Source of the DNA: Myxococcales bacterium
Lineage (GTDB): Bacteria > Myxococcota_A > Polyangia > Polyangiales > Polyangiaceae
NCBI GenBank assembly: GCA_016706225.1
Contig: JADJKB010000022.1
Coordinates: 372,001-436,000, forward strand
DNA length: 64,000 nucleotides
Direction of reading: 5' to 3'
In this document: one piece after another, positions 42,362 through 49,652 of the stretch
How positions within the stretch are numbered: the first letter of the stretch is position 1
How the letters are laid out: each line of letters begins with the position of its first letter
The notes under the pieces: model-generated
What the model was told of the DNA's origin: nothing
The model's database searches: none
Seen by the model: the letters and a program-made list of their open reading frames with translations, nothing else
Translations under genes and position numbers: made by a program

Positions 42362-43252
42362 TCAATTCGGCACGCCGCAGTACTGGTAACCCGGGGGCGA
42401 CGACGAGGGTTTGCAGACATAACCGGTCGGGCACACGCCGTCCGTGCCACAAATCACGCGGTAGCCGTTGTTGTACTCGCAGTCCGTGGCGAGGGTGCAG
42501 GTCAGCGTCGTGAAGTAGTTGCTGGCGACCTTGCCGCAACAAACCTTGCCGCCTTCGCAGTCTTCCGGACCGTTGCAATACGCCGCCGAGGGTGAGCAGG
42601 GCTGACCGGCGTTCGAACAACCGGCGCTCCAACCCTGCCCCGTCTGATACTTGTTGCAGCAGAACTGATTCGGGAGATTGCAACTGTTGTTGCCACACGA
42701 GACCTTGTTCTTGTCGCAGTCCGCCGCGTACCCTGGACAACAATCCTTCGAGACGAGGCACTGCGGGTCGCAGTAACACGCGCCGCTCGGCCCAGGTTGC
42801 GGGTTCGTGGAGCCGCAGTGCCCGGCGCAAAGCGCAGGCGCACCTCCACCACCCGGAGCGCCGCCACCTCCGCTTGGGCCTCCGCCACCGCTCGGCCCGC
42901 CGCCACCGCTCGGTCCGCCGCCTCCGCTCGGACCGCCGCCACCGCTTGGTCCGCCGCCTCCGCCACTCGGTCCGCCGCCGACGCCACCACTCGGTGCTCC
43001 GCCACCGCCCGGTGAGCCACCGGTCGCCGTGCCGCCACTCGAGGTCCCACCGCTCGGCTCGCCGCCACTCGAGACGCCGCCACCACCCGGCGACCCGCCG
43101 GATGAACTACCTCCCGAGCCCGCCGCGCCCGCGCCGCCCGTTCCGTAACTGGAACCACCGCCGCCCTTGAGGCCCGAGTCATTGGCGTCGCCGCACGCAG
43201 TGACCGCGAAGATTCCAACGACCCAGGGTATTGCCAGCGAGCGCACGGACAT
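42362..43252 (-). CDS. Gly-rich lipoprotein with somatomedin-B-like domain
   Basis: 296-residue lipoprotein. The ATG at 43252 is preceded by GAGGAGG at good distance; leader MSVRSLAIPWVVGIFAVTAC. A long Gly/Ser-rich linker with an 18-bp tandem repeat (Gly-Gly-Gly-Gly-Pro-Ser, 6 units) follows. The C-terminal part begins CAGHCGSTNPQPGPSG, then CYCDPQCLVSKDCCPGYAADC; the C-x-C-D-x-x-C-x4-D-C-C-x-x-Y-x3-C pattern is that of somatomedin B domains. Further Cys-rich repeats (CGNNSCNLPNQFCCN, CNGPEDCEGGKVCCGK) follow. Extracellular disulfide-rich binding protein; ligand unknown. Confidence 0.75.
   Translation of the reverse strand: MSVRSLAIPWVVGIFAVTACGDANDSGLKGGGGSSYGTGGAGAAGSGGSSSGGSPGGGGVSSGGEPSGGTSSGGTATGGSPGGGGAPSGGVGGGPSGGGGGPSGGGGPSGGGGPSGGGGPSGGGGPSGGGGAPGGGGAPALCAGHCGSTNPQPGPSGACYCDPQCLVSKDCCPGYAADCDKNKVSCGNNSCNLPNQFCCNKYQTGQGWSAGCSNAGQPCSPSAAYCNGPEDCEGGKVCCGKVASNYFTTLTCTLATDCEYNNGYRVICGTDGVCPTGYVCKPSSSPPGYQYCGVPN
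42871..42981. repeat. 18-bp tandem repeat in lipoprotein linker
   Basis: Six units starting at 42871, 42889, 42907, 42925, 42943 and 42964 (the last after 21 bases) encode the Gly/Pro/Ser repeat. Third-position changes only. Same unit length as the repeat at 15541 but a different sequence. Confidence 0.85.
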
Positions 43253-43608
43253 GAACGACCTCCTCGAGCGGGCGGGTAGAGTAGCAGCTAAATGCGGACT
43301 TCGCTCGCGCGGGCCTCGCGCAAGCAGTCTCGATCGGTTCTTCCCAGGCCGCGGGGGATCGTCCACCGTCAGCTCGTAGTGGCGGTCCGAGCCGAGGCGG
43401 GGGAAGGACCTGCCAGCCGCACAGGGCGCACGCGCCTCGCCTCGCCGATGCGCTACTGCAGCATGCCGACCAGCCTCTACCTGATGCGTCCCCTTCGAGT
43501 CATGATGCGCTCCTCTCTCCTCGCGCGCATTCGTGCCCACGACGCTGCCGCTGACGAGACCACGAGCACCTGCCGGCACACCCTTTGTGGGGGTGTGCCC
43601 GGACTGTC
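43253..43608. other. Gene-free stretch before HNH gene
   Basis: 356 bp between the somatomedin-B lipoprotein start and the HNH gene end. It must hold the lipoprotein promoter, but I see no clear -35/-10 pair. It contains the hairpin at 43575-43599. No supported gene in either strand. Confidence 0.5.
43575..43599 (-). terminator. Hairpin 3' of HNH endonuclease gene
   Basis: GGCACACCC (43575-43583), 7-nt loop, GGGTGTGCC (43591-43599) forms a 9-bp stem ten bases past the stop of the leftward HNH gene. There is no T-tract, so an intrinsic terminator is possible but not proven. Confidence 0.45.
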
Positions 43609-44958
43609 TCAGGGTGTGAGCACGGCGATCGCGGCGCGAAGCAGCGGCTCGGGCCGAGGCTCGACCCCGCGCAGTCGCACCTGCTCGACGGCTTGCCGTG
43701 CCTGGGCCCGCTTGAACCCCGAGAGCACCAGCGCCGAGCGCACCTTCTCGAACACTTCGGGCTCGGGCGCGGCCGCGACCGCAGGCGCTGGCGTGCGGAT
43801 CGCTTCGCGGCGAGAGCGAGCCCCGGCGATCTCGTTCTGGATGTGCTCTTCGCCGAACACCTGTCGCGCTCGGTACGAGTTGTGAGCCGAGCAGAGCAGG
43901 CAGCAATTGTCCACGGTGGTCGGTCCGCCCTTCGCGAAGGGAACGATGTGCTCGATGGTCAAGAACTCACTCGCGTTCAGCGCCCCGCATCCAGTTGGCG
44001 CTTCGCGACCGTGGGCACCCGCAAACGGAGCTCCTCCGGCCCGGCCGGACGGTCTAATTTCTGAACAGCGACGCCCCTCAGCATCGCGGAAGGTGCACTG
44101 GTCAGCGTCCCGCTCCCGGACGGCGCGCTGGACATCGACGGGCACGTGTCGTGAGCCCGGCTTCGTCTCGCGACGCTTGCGCGGCTTGCCCGCGCCCGAG
44201 CGACGCTGGATCGCGGCCGCGATCAGCAGGTCCAGGCCGAGCTCGAGGAGCGTCGCCAGGTCGCCGCTGGGGATCTCGTGGCTGAGCAGGTTGCGGGCTT
44301 GCTCGAGCTTGTCGCGGAGCTCGACGCGGGCGGTGAGCTCCAGCCGAACGGTTGTCGGCGACAGGGGCTCGAGACGAGCACGAGGCATCGAGGGCCGAGG
44401 CGGTGGCACGGAGTTACCTGCCCCGGACACTGTTGATAACTCCGTCTGCGCGGGCTCGGGCGCCATCGTGGTCAAGGTGGTCGGCACGTCCGGCTGCGGA
44501 GACCAGCGGGCGATGAGCTCTTCGAGCTGACGCTTCGACTTCCCTCGACCCTCGGCGAGGAGCTGCTCGACGTTATCCTCCGTGAGGTGCCTGGAGAGGA
44601 GAAACAGCCCGGTCAGGTGCACGTTGCCGGACGCGAGCTCGTCGAGGATCTGAGGAAAGCGCTGTGCCAGGCGGGCAACGCGCACGCGCTTGTTGGCTCC
44701 GTCCTCGGAGTACCCCAGGCGCTCCACGCAGCGAGTGGTGAGCGAAGAGCACGCGACCAAATAGACAGTCCGGCCGAGCCGGATGAACTCGCTTCGGGCC
44801 TGCCGCAGTCGCGGAATCGCTGCCGGTCGCGTGGCGTGAGAATGGAAAACGAAGACGACGTCCGTCGATGCGGCGCGCTCGCTGCTGACGGCAGCCGAGA
44901 GGCGTTCGCGGAGCTCGATGTCGGAGACGGAAGAGAGGAGAGGCATGCTTTCTCGCAT
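43609..44958 (-). CDS. HNH endonuclease, chromosomal type
   Basis: 449-residue protein, ATG at 44958 (ATG at 44946 also possible). The N-terminal half is helical (ERLGYSEDGANKRVRVARLAQRFP, then ILDELASGNVHLTGLFLLSRHL), the pattern of the common myxobacterial/actinobacterial HNH proteins. The C-terminal HNH domain reads RDADQCTFRDAEGRRCSEI, then EFLTIEHIVPFAKGGPTTVDNCCLLCSAHNSYRARQVFG. The catalytic HIVPFAKGG and the Asn/His pair are present, and zinc-type Cys pairs are visible. Between the first and second part of the HNH fold there is an unusually long Gly/Ala/Pro-rich insertion of about 30 residues. These genes are often numerous and domesticated; not a typical restriction-modification pair here since no methylase is nearby. 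Confidence 0.75.
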   Translation of the reverse strand: MRESMPLLSSVSDIELRERLSAAVSSERAASTDVVFVFHSHATRPAAIPRLRQARSEFIRLGRTVYLVACSSLTTRCVERLGYSEDGANKRVRVARLAQRFPQILDELASGNVHLTGLFLLSRHLTEDNVEQLLAEGRGKSKRQLEELIARWSPQPDVPTTLTTMAPEPAQTELSTVSGAGNSVPPPRPSMPRARLEPLSPTTVRLELTARVELRDKLEQARNLLSHEIPSGDLATLLELGLDLLIAAAIQRRSGAGKPRKRRETKPGSRHVPVDVQRAVRERDADQCTFRDAEGRRCSEIRPSGRAGGAPFAGAHGREAPTGCGALNASEFLTIEHIVPFAKGGPTTVDNCCLLCSAHNSYRARQVFGEEHIQNEIAGARSRREAIRTPAPAVAAAPEPEVFEKVRSALVLSGFKRAQARQAVEQVRLRGVEPRPEPLLRAAIAVLTP

Positions 44959-45626
44959 ACCATGCGATTTTCCGACCTCGCCGCTGCCATCAGGCGCGAC
45001 GCTCACGACGTGGAACGCTTCGAACGTCACCGCAACGCGCGAAGCGCGCACAGCCTTCATCCTCGTGGCAGCGCGTGAGGGTTTCCTCGTGACTCGTCGC
45101 TCGCGCGCGCTGCGTGCTCTCAAGAAAAATGTGAATCGAATCGTCGCGCACCCCGCTCTTTTCACGCACGCGCTTCGGCGCGGCGCAGAGCTCGCAACCA
45201 CGCCTCTCGCACCCCTCGAACAAAGAGGGGTGCACGGATTGCCCTCGGTGGTCTTGGCAGCGGCAGCGTCATGGGCTCGCGCGCTCGCGCGGAGTGCGAA
45301 TCGCTGGCGGTTCCACGCATGCGACGGCAGTGCGCGACGCACACGGTACGACGCGCGGTCGCTCGCCGCATCGGACGCGCTCACGCCAGCACCCCGCTCT
45401 CCTCGCGACCCGCACAGCCCATCCGTGCGCCGCGGGGAACCGGCTTGTCTCTGCTTCCTTGCGTTCCGTCCGCGACAGCGGCCGAGGGCCGGGCGAGGCG
45501 GGGGCACCTCGGCCGGACTCGAGCTGCGCCCTCCCCCGCGGCAGCGCAATCAGGGCTGCTCGCGCAGGCACGAGCGGCGGGCAAGATTTCCGGCGGCTTT
45601 TCAAGGAGGAATCGCCAGAGCAGCGC
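44959..45626. other. 668-bp gene-free stretch upstream of HNH gene
   Basis: I can support no gene here: frames are short or composed of Arg/Ala/Cys-rich shadow text. It contains an AT-richer stretch near 45118-45145 and the hairpin at 45209-45233; it may hold promoters for the leftward HNH gene, and the end of the synthase transcript coming from the right. Confidence 0.5.
45209..45233. other. 9-bp stem hairpin in gene-free stretch
   Basis: GCACCCCTC (45209-45217), loop GAACAAA, GAGGGGTGC (45225-45233). It lies 3' of the leftward synthase gene, about 400 bases past its stop, and could terminate that transcript or be an unrelated structural element. No T-tract on either side. Confidence 0.4.
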
Positions 45627-46658
45627 TCACCAGTCGGCGATCACCGCGCCCCACGTGAAGCCCGAGCCGAAGGCGACCATGGCGATCTTCATGCCGCGCT
45701 TCAGCCGGCCGCTTTGTTCGGCCTCCGCGAGCAGGATGGGGATCGTCGCAGCTGTGGTGTTTCCGTAGCGCTGAATGTTGGAGACGAGTTTGTCCTCGGT
45801 GATCCCGATCTGCTGCGCGATGTACTGATTGATGCGCAGGTTGGCCTGGTGGAAGAAGAACAGGTCGATGTCGTCGCGGGTCAGACCTTGGTCTGCGCAC
45901 GCCTGCATCAGCACACCAATCATGCGTTCTACCGCGTTACGAAAGACCTGCTTGCCGTCCATCTGCGCCCACATGTGTTCAGCTGGGACCTGCCCGACCC
46001 CATTGGCGTCCACATCGATGAACGGTCGCTTCTTGATGTCCCAGACCTTCTGCGACAGCACGTCGGCAAAACGTCCGTCCGCACCGAGGTAGGTGCCGCG
46101 AATTCCGCGGTCCTCGTCCGTCGCGCTCACGACCACCGCACCTGCGCCGTCTCCGAACAGCGACGCCACCGTTCGACCTCGCACTGACAAGTCGAGCGCC
46201 GCCGAGTGGGTCTCGGCGCCTACGACCAAGACGTGTTTGGCCGTGCCCGCGCGCACCATCGACGAGGCGACGGTGAGGGAATAGACGAAGCCGGAGCACT
46301 GGTTCCTGACGTCCAGGGCCGGAACGAATTTGGCGCCATCGCCATCACACAAGCCGAGCTTCTTCTGCAGATACACGCCGGAGCCCGGAAAAGCATGATC
46401 CGGTGACAGCGTCGCAAACACGATCATGTCGAGGTCCCGAGGCTCGAGCCCCGCGCGCTCGATGGCTTGTTTTGCCGCTGGCACGGCCAGGTCGCTGGTG
46501 CCCACGCCAGGCTCTGCGAAGCGCCGCTCCTCGATCCCCGTGCGCTGCACGATCCACTCGTGGGTGGTGTCGATTCCGTACTCTTTCGCCAGAGCATCGT
46601 TGGTCACGATCTTCGGCGGAACATAGAAGCCGGTACCGGAAATGTAGGCGTTGGGCAT
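45627..46658 (-). CDS. fabH: Beta-ketoacyl-ACP synthase III (FabH family), copy A
   Basis: 343-residue thiolase-fold enzyme; ATG at 46658 chosen over a GTG one codon upstream. Catalytic triad: Cys121 in NQCSGF, His270 in FFFHQANLRI, Asn300 in RYGNTTAATIP. N-terminal FYVPPKIVTNDALAKEYGIDTTHEWI and GIEERRFA fit the FabH family, and length is standard. FabH condenses acetyl-CoA or branched starter acyl-CoA with malonyl-ACP to begin fatty acid synthesis. A paralogue lies at 57003-58007; neither sits in a fatty acid operon, so starter specificity or a secondary-metabolic role is open. Confidence 0.88.
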   Translation of the reverse strand: MPNAYISGTGFYVPPKIVTNDALAKEYGIDTTHEWIVQRTGIEERRFAEPGVGTSDLAVPAAKQAIERAGLEPRDLDMIVFATLSPDHAFPGSGVYLQKKLGLCDGDGAKFVPALDVRNQCSGFVYSLTVASSMVRAGTAKHVLVVGAETHSAALDLSVRGRTVASLFGDGAGAVVVSATDEDRGIRGTYLGADGRFADVLSQKVWDIKKRPFIDVDANGVGQVPAEHMWAQMDGKQVFRNAVERMIGVLMQACADQGLTRDDIDLFFFHQANLRINQYIAQQIGITEDKLVSNIQRYGNTTAATIPILLAEAEQSGRLKRGMKIAMVAFGSGFTWGAVIADW

Positions 46659-46716
46659 CACCCGAGCGCATTACCCCTGGCCCGTCCGGCGTCAATCGGC
46701 GCGCGTCATCTCGAAC

Positions 46717-46736
46717 AAAAACGCGGCCGCCGCCGC
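46717..46736 (-). terminator. Possible terminator between glycosyltransferase and FabH genes
   Basis: On the minus strand GCGGC, loop GGCG, GCCGC is followed one base later by TTTTT (plus strand A at 46717-46721). It lies past the glycosyltransferase stop (46779) and before the FabH start (46658), so could separate the two transcripts. Confidence 0.4.
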
Positions 46737-46778
46737 CGGTTTTTCCCGGTAACTTTTGCCGGGGCGGGCACACGCTGC

Positions 46779-47993
46779 TCAGAGTTTCACGCGCTGCAGG
46801 CCGCGGAGCTCGTCGAGAGGGTAGTGCGTACCACGCCAGGTGATGCCGCGCGCCGCACGGCATCGCCAGGTCGAGTTCAGCGCCATCACACACACCATCA
46901 GCACGCCCAGCGGAGCGAGCAGCGCCGGACCAACGCGTTGCCCCAATCGCCGGTGCAAGACCACGGCAGTTGCCACCACCATGCACCAAGCAAACCCGCC
47001 CAGGGCAGCCACGGGGAGATGCGGTGAGAACAGCGCGGCCACCATGCCGCCAACCATGCCGAACGCAATCGCCACTCGCATGAACACTCGGAGCACGCTG
47101 TAGTGGCCCATGATGGCGAACAGGTTCTTCTCGAGACCCCGACTCATCTCGCGCAGCGACGGGTACCAGAGCACGCCGATCTCGCTGGCCGCCAGCCACA
47201 GACCGGCACGGCCCTTGGCGCGGCGGAGCAAGAAGCCGAGACCCACGTCGTCCCCAACCTCCATGCGCAGCCACTCGAGGCCCTCACTCCGCTCCAGCGC
47301 CGCGCGCCGCACCAGGTTGAACGCGCCGACACCGACGTAACGCTCGGACTCGGGATCCACCAGCTCGTGGACCCGCAGGTTGGCGAAGAAGCCGATGCCG
47401 AACGCATCTACCGCCGCCGCCTGCCAAAACGATCCGGACCTGAGATCCGGCAGACAACACACGTGGTCGAGTCGCCGCGCGACGGCCAGGGCGACGGCCC
47501 GCCGGAGCACGTCGGGCTTCTGGTAGTGCACGTCCGCGTCCGTGAACAACACGAGCTCACCGCGCGAACGCTCGTAGCCACGGCTGAGCGCGTGAACCTT
47601 TCCCAGCCATTTCGGCGGCAGTTCGCTGACGTGCACCGCCGTGATGCGTGGATCGCGACCCGCCAGCTCGTCCACGACTTGCCCGGTCGAGTCCGTCGAC
47701 CGGTCGTTCACCAGCACGATTTCCAGCGCTGGGTAGTCCTGAGCGAGCAAGGTCTCGAGCGCTTGCCCTAGCGTGCCGGCTTCATTGCACGCCGGCACCA
47801 GCACGCTGAGCTTCGGCCAGCTCTCGGGCTCCGGGGCGCGGGCCTCACCCAGCTGTTCCAGCGACACGAGCCCACGCATCGCGCTCAGCGTCACCGCCGA
47901 ATACATCAGGCTCCCGAGTCCGGACCAGCCCGCAAGTACCCACTCGATTGGCGTCAACGCGAGCGAGGTTAGCGCACTTCGCCGCTGCCGCAC
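46779..47993 (-). CDS. Family 2 glycosyltransferase, membrane-anchored
   Basis: 404-residue protein with a GTG start at 47993. An N-terminal hydrophobic segment (EWVLAGWSGLGSLMYSAVTLSAM) precedes the GT-A catalytic domain: LSVLVPACNEAGTLG, EIVLVNDRSTDST, then GELVLFTDADVHY (metal-binding D-x-D), and a later aromatic/Arg region LEWLRMEVGDDVGLGFLLRRAKGRAG. The C-terminus has about three membrane helices (VAIAFGMVGGMVAALF, LGGFAWCMVVATAVVL, LLAPLGVLMVCVMAL), ending ITWRGTHYPLDELRG. This architecture resembles hopanoid-associated or ceramide-type glycosyltransferases that act at the cytoplasmic membrane. Last gene of a leftward run of closely spaced genes. Confidence 0.8.
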   Translation of the reverse strand: MRQRRSALTSLALTPIEWVLAGWSGLGSLMYSAVTLSAMRGLVSLEQLGEARAPEPESWPKLSVLVPACNEAGTLGQALETLLAQDYPALEIVLVNDRSTDSTGQVVDELAGRDPRITAVHVSELPPKWLGKVHALSRGYERSRGELVLFTDADVHYQKPDVLRRAVALAVARRLDHVCCLPDLRSGSFWQAAAVDAFGIGFFANLRVHELVDPESERYVGVGAFNLVRRAALERSEGLEWLRMEVGDDVGLGFLLRRAKGRAGLWLAASEIGVLWYPSLREMSRGLEKNLFAIMGHYSVLRVFMRVAIAFGMVGGMVAALFSPHLPVAALGGFAWCMVVATAVVLHRRLGQRVGPALLAPLGVLMVCVMALNSTWRCRAARGITWRGTHYPLDELRGLQRVKL

Positions 47994-48002
47994 GCAGACG
48001 AA

Positions 48003-48872
48003 TCAGCTGTCGCCGGACAAAGCCACCTGCTCCGCCTCCGCACAGAAGCGCCCGTTCGAGTCCCGCACGACGACGGCGCTGGCCACTTTCGGGTCGTGGG
48101 TGAAGAACAGCCTTCCGCCGCGCGCAGCAAGGTCCGTCAAGAGGCGCTCCTTCTCGTCGATCAGGAGCTCCGGGAAACGGTCGTACCCCATGGTGATCGG
48201 GAGATGGACCCACGCCGTTCCCGGCACGAGGTCACCGGCGAACAGGAGCGGGCCGCCGGGCGTCGTGAGCTCGGTCAGCATGAGCCCCGTCGTATGGCCG
48301 TCGGAGAAATGAAAGCGGTAGCGGTCACCGAGCAATTCCGAGCGCTCAGCGTTCACAATTTCGAGGCGCCCGCTGGCTTCTAGCAATGCAGGCAGCTCGC
48401 TGATGAACGACGCGCGATCCCGTACGTGGGGTCGTTTTGCTCGCTCCCATGCCGCGCTCCCGACCAGGAACCTGGCATTCGGGAACAGCAACTGTGGCGG
48501 CTGGCCCTCGCAAAACGCCGCCAGCAACCCGCCCGCGTGATCGAAGTGCAGGTGCGAGAGCACGACCACGTCGATGTCCGTGTGCGAAACCCCGGCCGCC
48601 TGCAGACTCGCGAGTAGCTTGTGCTCGCCGTCGTCGACGCCGAAGCGTTCGCGGAGCTTGGGTGAAAAGAAAGCGCCGATACCCGCCTCGAACAGCACGT
48701 TCCGGCCCGACGCTTCGCGCGCCAGGAGCGCGCGGCAAGCGAGTGAAATGCGGTTCTGCTCGTCCGGAGGAAACCAGCGTGCCCAGACGGCGCGGGGCGC
48801 ATTGCCGAACATGGCGCCGCCGTCGAGTCGCTGTGAATTGCCGAGGATGGACCAGAGCTTTGCTTGCGCCAT
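48003..48872 (-). CDS. MBL-fold metallo-hydrolase
   Basis: 289-residue enzyme. ATG at 48872 shares one base with the stop of the upstream lipoprotein gene (TGATG), so translation is coupled. The metal site motif SHLHFDHAGG (H-x-H-x-D-H), then FSDGHTTG (His), LFAGDLV (bridging Asp) and FFTHDP (last His) are all present. N-terminal ALLARE...FEAGIGAFF contains the beta-lactamase-fold start. Related to quorum-quenching lactonases and broader MBL hydrolases; substrate unknown. No signal peptide. Confidence 0.85.
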   Translation of the reverse strand: MAQAKLWSILGNSQRLDGGAMFGNAPRAVWARWFPPDEQNRISLACRALLAREASGRNVLFEAGIGAFFSPKLRERFGVDDGEHKLLASLQAAGVSHTDIDVVVLSHLHFDHAGGLLAAFCEGQPPQLLFPNARFLVGSAAWERAKRPHVRDRASFISELPALLEASGRLEIVNAERSELLGDRYRFHFSDGHTTGLMLTELTTPGGPLLFAGDLVPGTAWVHLPITMGYDRFPELLIDEKERLLTDLAARGGRLFFTHDPKVASAVVVRDSNGRFCAEAEQVALSGDS

Positions 48873-49651
48873 CAGCACTCACAGCCCGCGGTCTTGCAGT
48901 TGAGCTTGACGGTGAGGGTGTAGCTGCCCGCGTCCCCGCTCGTCAGGCCGTCCACGACCAGATGGTACCAGCCGTCCTGGGTGACGTTGAGGCTCTTGTT
49001 GTAAGTGCCCGCGGCAGCCGGAGAGCAGAAGGTCTTCACGCTGCACGTCGTGTCGGAGCAATTCGCTCCGGACAAGATCTTGAACGTGCGATTGAACGAC
49101 GTCGCCGTCGAGCACTTGCTTCCCTGAGTGAGCGCGACCGAGATGCTCTCGCCGGCGCGCAGGTAAATGCGGTAAGTGTGATCGCCGCCCAGATCTGCGC
49201 ATCCAGTGCCGTAGCCGGTGCTGGCGTCGGCGAGATTGCAGGTCGTGTCCGTCTTCACGTAGCCCTGAACGCCGCTCGCGGTCGTACGCCCGATGGTGCG
49301 AGCCGCCGCGCAGCCAACACCGCTCGTGTTGCCGTCGGAGCAACCTTGAATCGAACAACCGCTGCCACCTCCCGAGCCTCCACCTCCCGAGCCTCCGCCG
49401 CCCGAGGCGCTCGTTCCGCCGCTGCCGCCGGGGCTGCCACCCCCTCCGACCGCGGTCCCGCCCGAGCCGCCTGCGCCCCCGCCACCCGTCGGGAAACCAC
49501 CGGCCATGCCGGCGAGCCCGCCGCCGCCACCGCCTTGGGCAGTGCCGCCGTTGCTGGTCCCGCCCGCCGCGTTCGGATCCGTGACCTCTTCACCCGTGGC
49601 GCAGCCCATGACCACGACGAGGCCGAGCCAACACGATCGCATCGCCGCCAT
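48872..49651 (-). CDS. Gly-rich lipoprotein with PPC-like domain
   Basis: 259-residue lipoprotein with ATG at 49651, which has GAGG eight bases upstream; one base separates it from the stop of the GNAT-like gene. Leader ends Val-Met-Gly-Cys; a Gly/Ser linker runs to about residue 98. The rest is a Cys-containing beta domain: GCSIQGCSDG, TTCNLADASTGYGTGCADLGGDHTYR, IYLRAGESISVALTQG, and DGWYHLVVDGLTSGDAGSYTLTVKL, the final strands of a bacterial pre-peptidase C-terminal (PPC)-like beta-sandwich. No enzyme domain, so a stand-alone surface binding protein. Confidence 0.75.
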   Translation of the reverse strand: MAAMRSCWLGLVVVMGCATGEEVTDPNAAGGTSNGGTAQGGGGGGLAGMAGGFPTGGGGAGGSGGTAVGGGGSPGGSGGTSASGGGGSGGGGSGGGSGCSIQGCSDGNTSGVGCAAARTIGRTTASGVQGYVKTDTTCNLADASTGYGTGCADLGGDHTYRIYLRAGESISVALTQGSKCSTATSFNRTFKILSGANCSDTTCSVKTFCSPAAAGTYNKSLNVTQDGWYHLVVDGLTSGDAGSYTLTVKLNCKTAGCEC

Positions 49652-49652
49652 T

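Noticed and set aside
45600..45610. AAGGAGG sequence on the plus strand near 45603
   Set aside because: It looks like a ribosome binding site but no start codon or open frame of quality follows within the expected distance.
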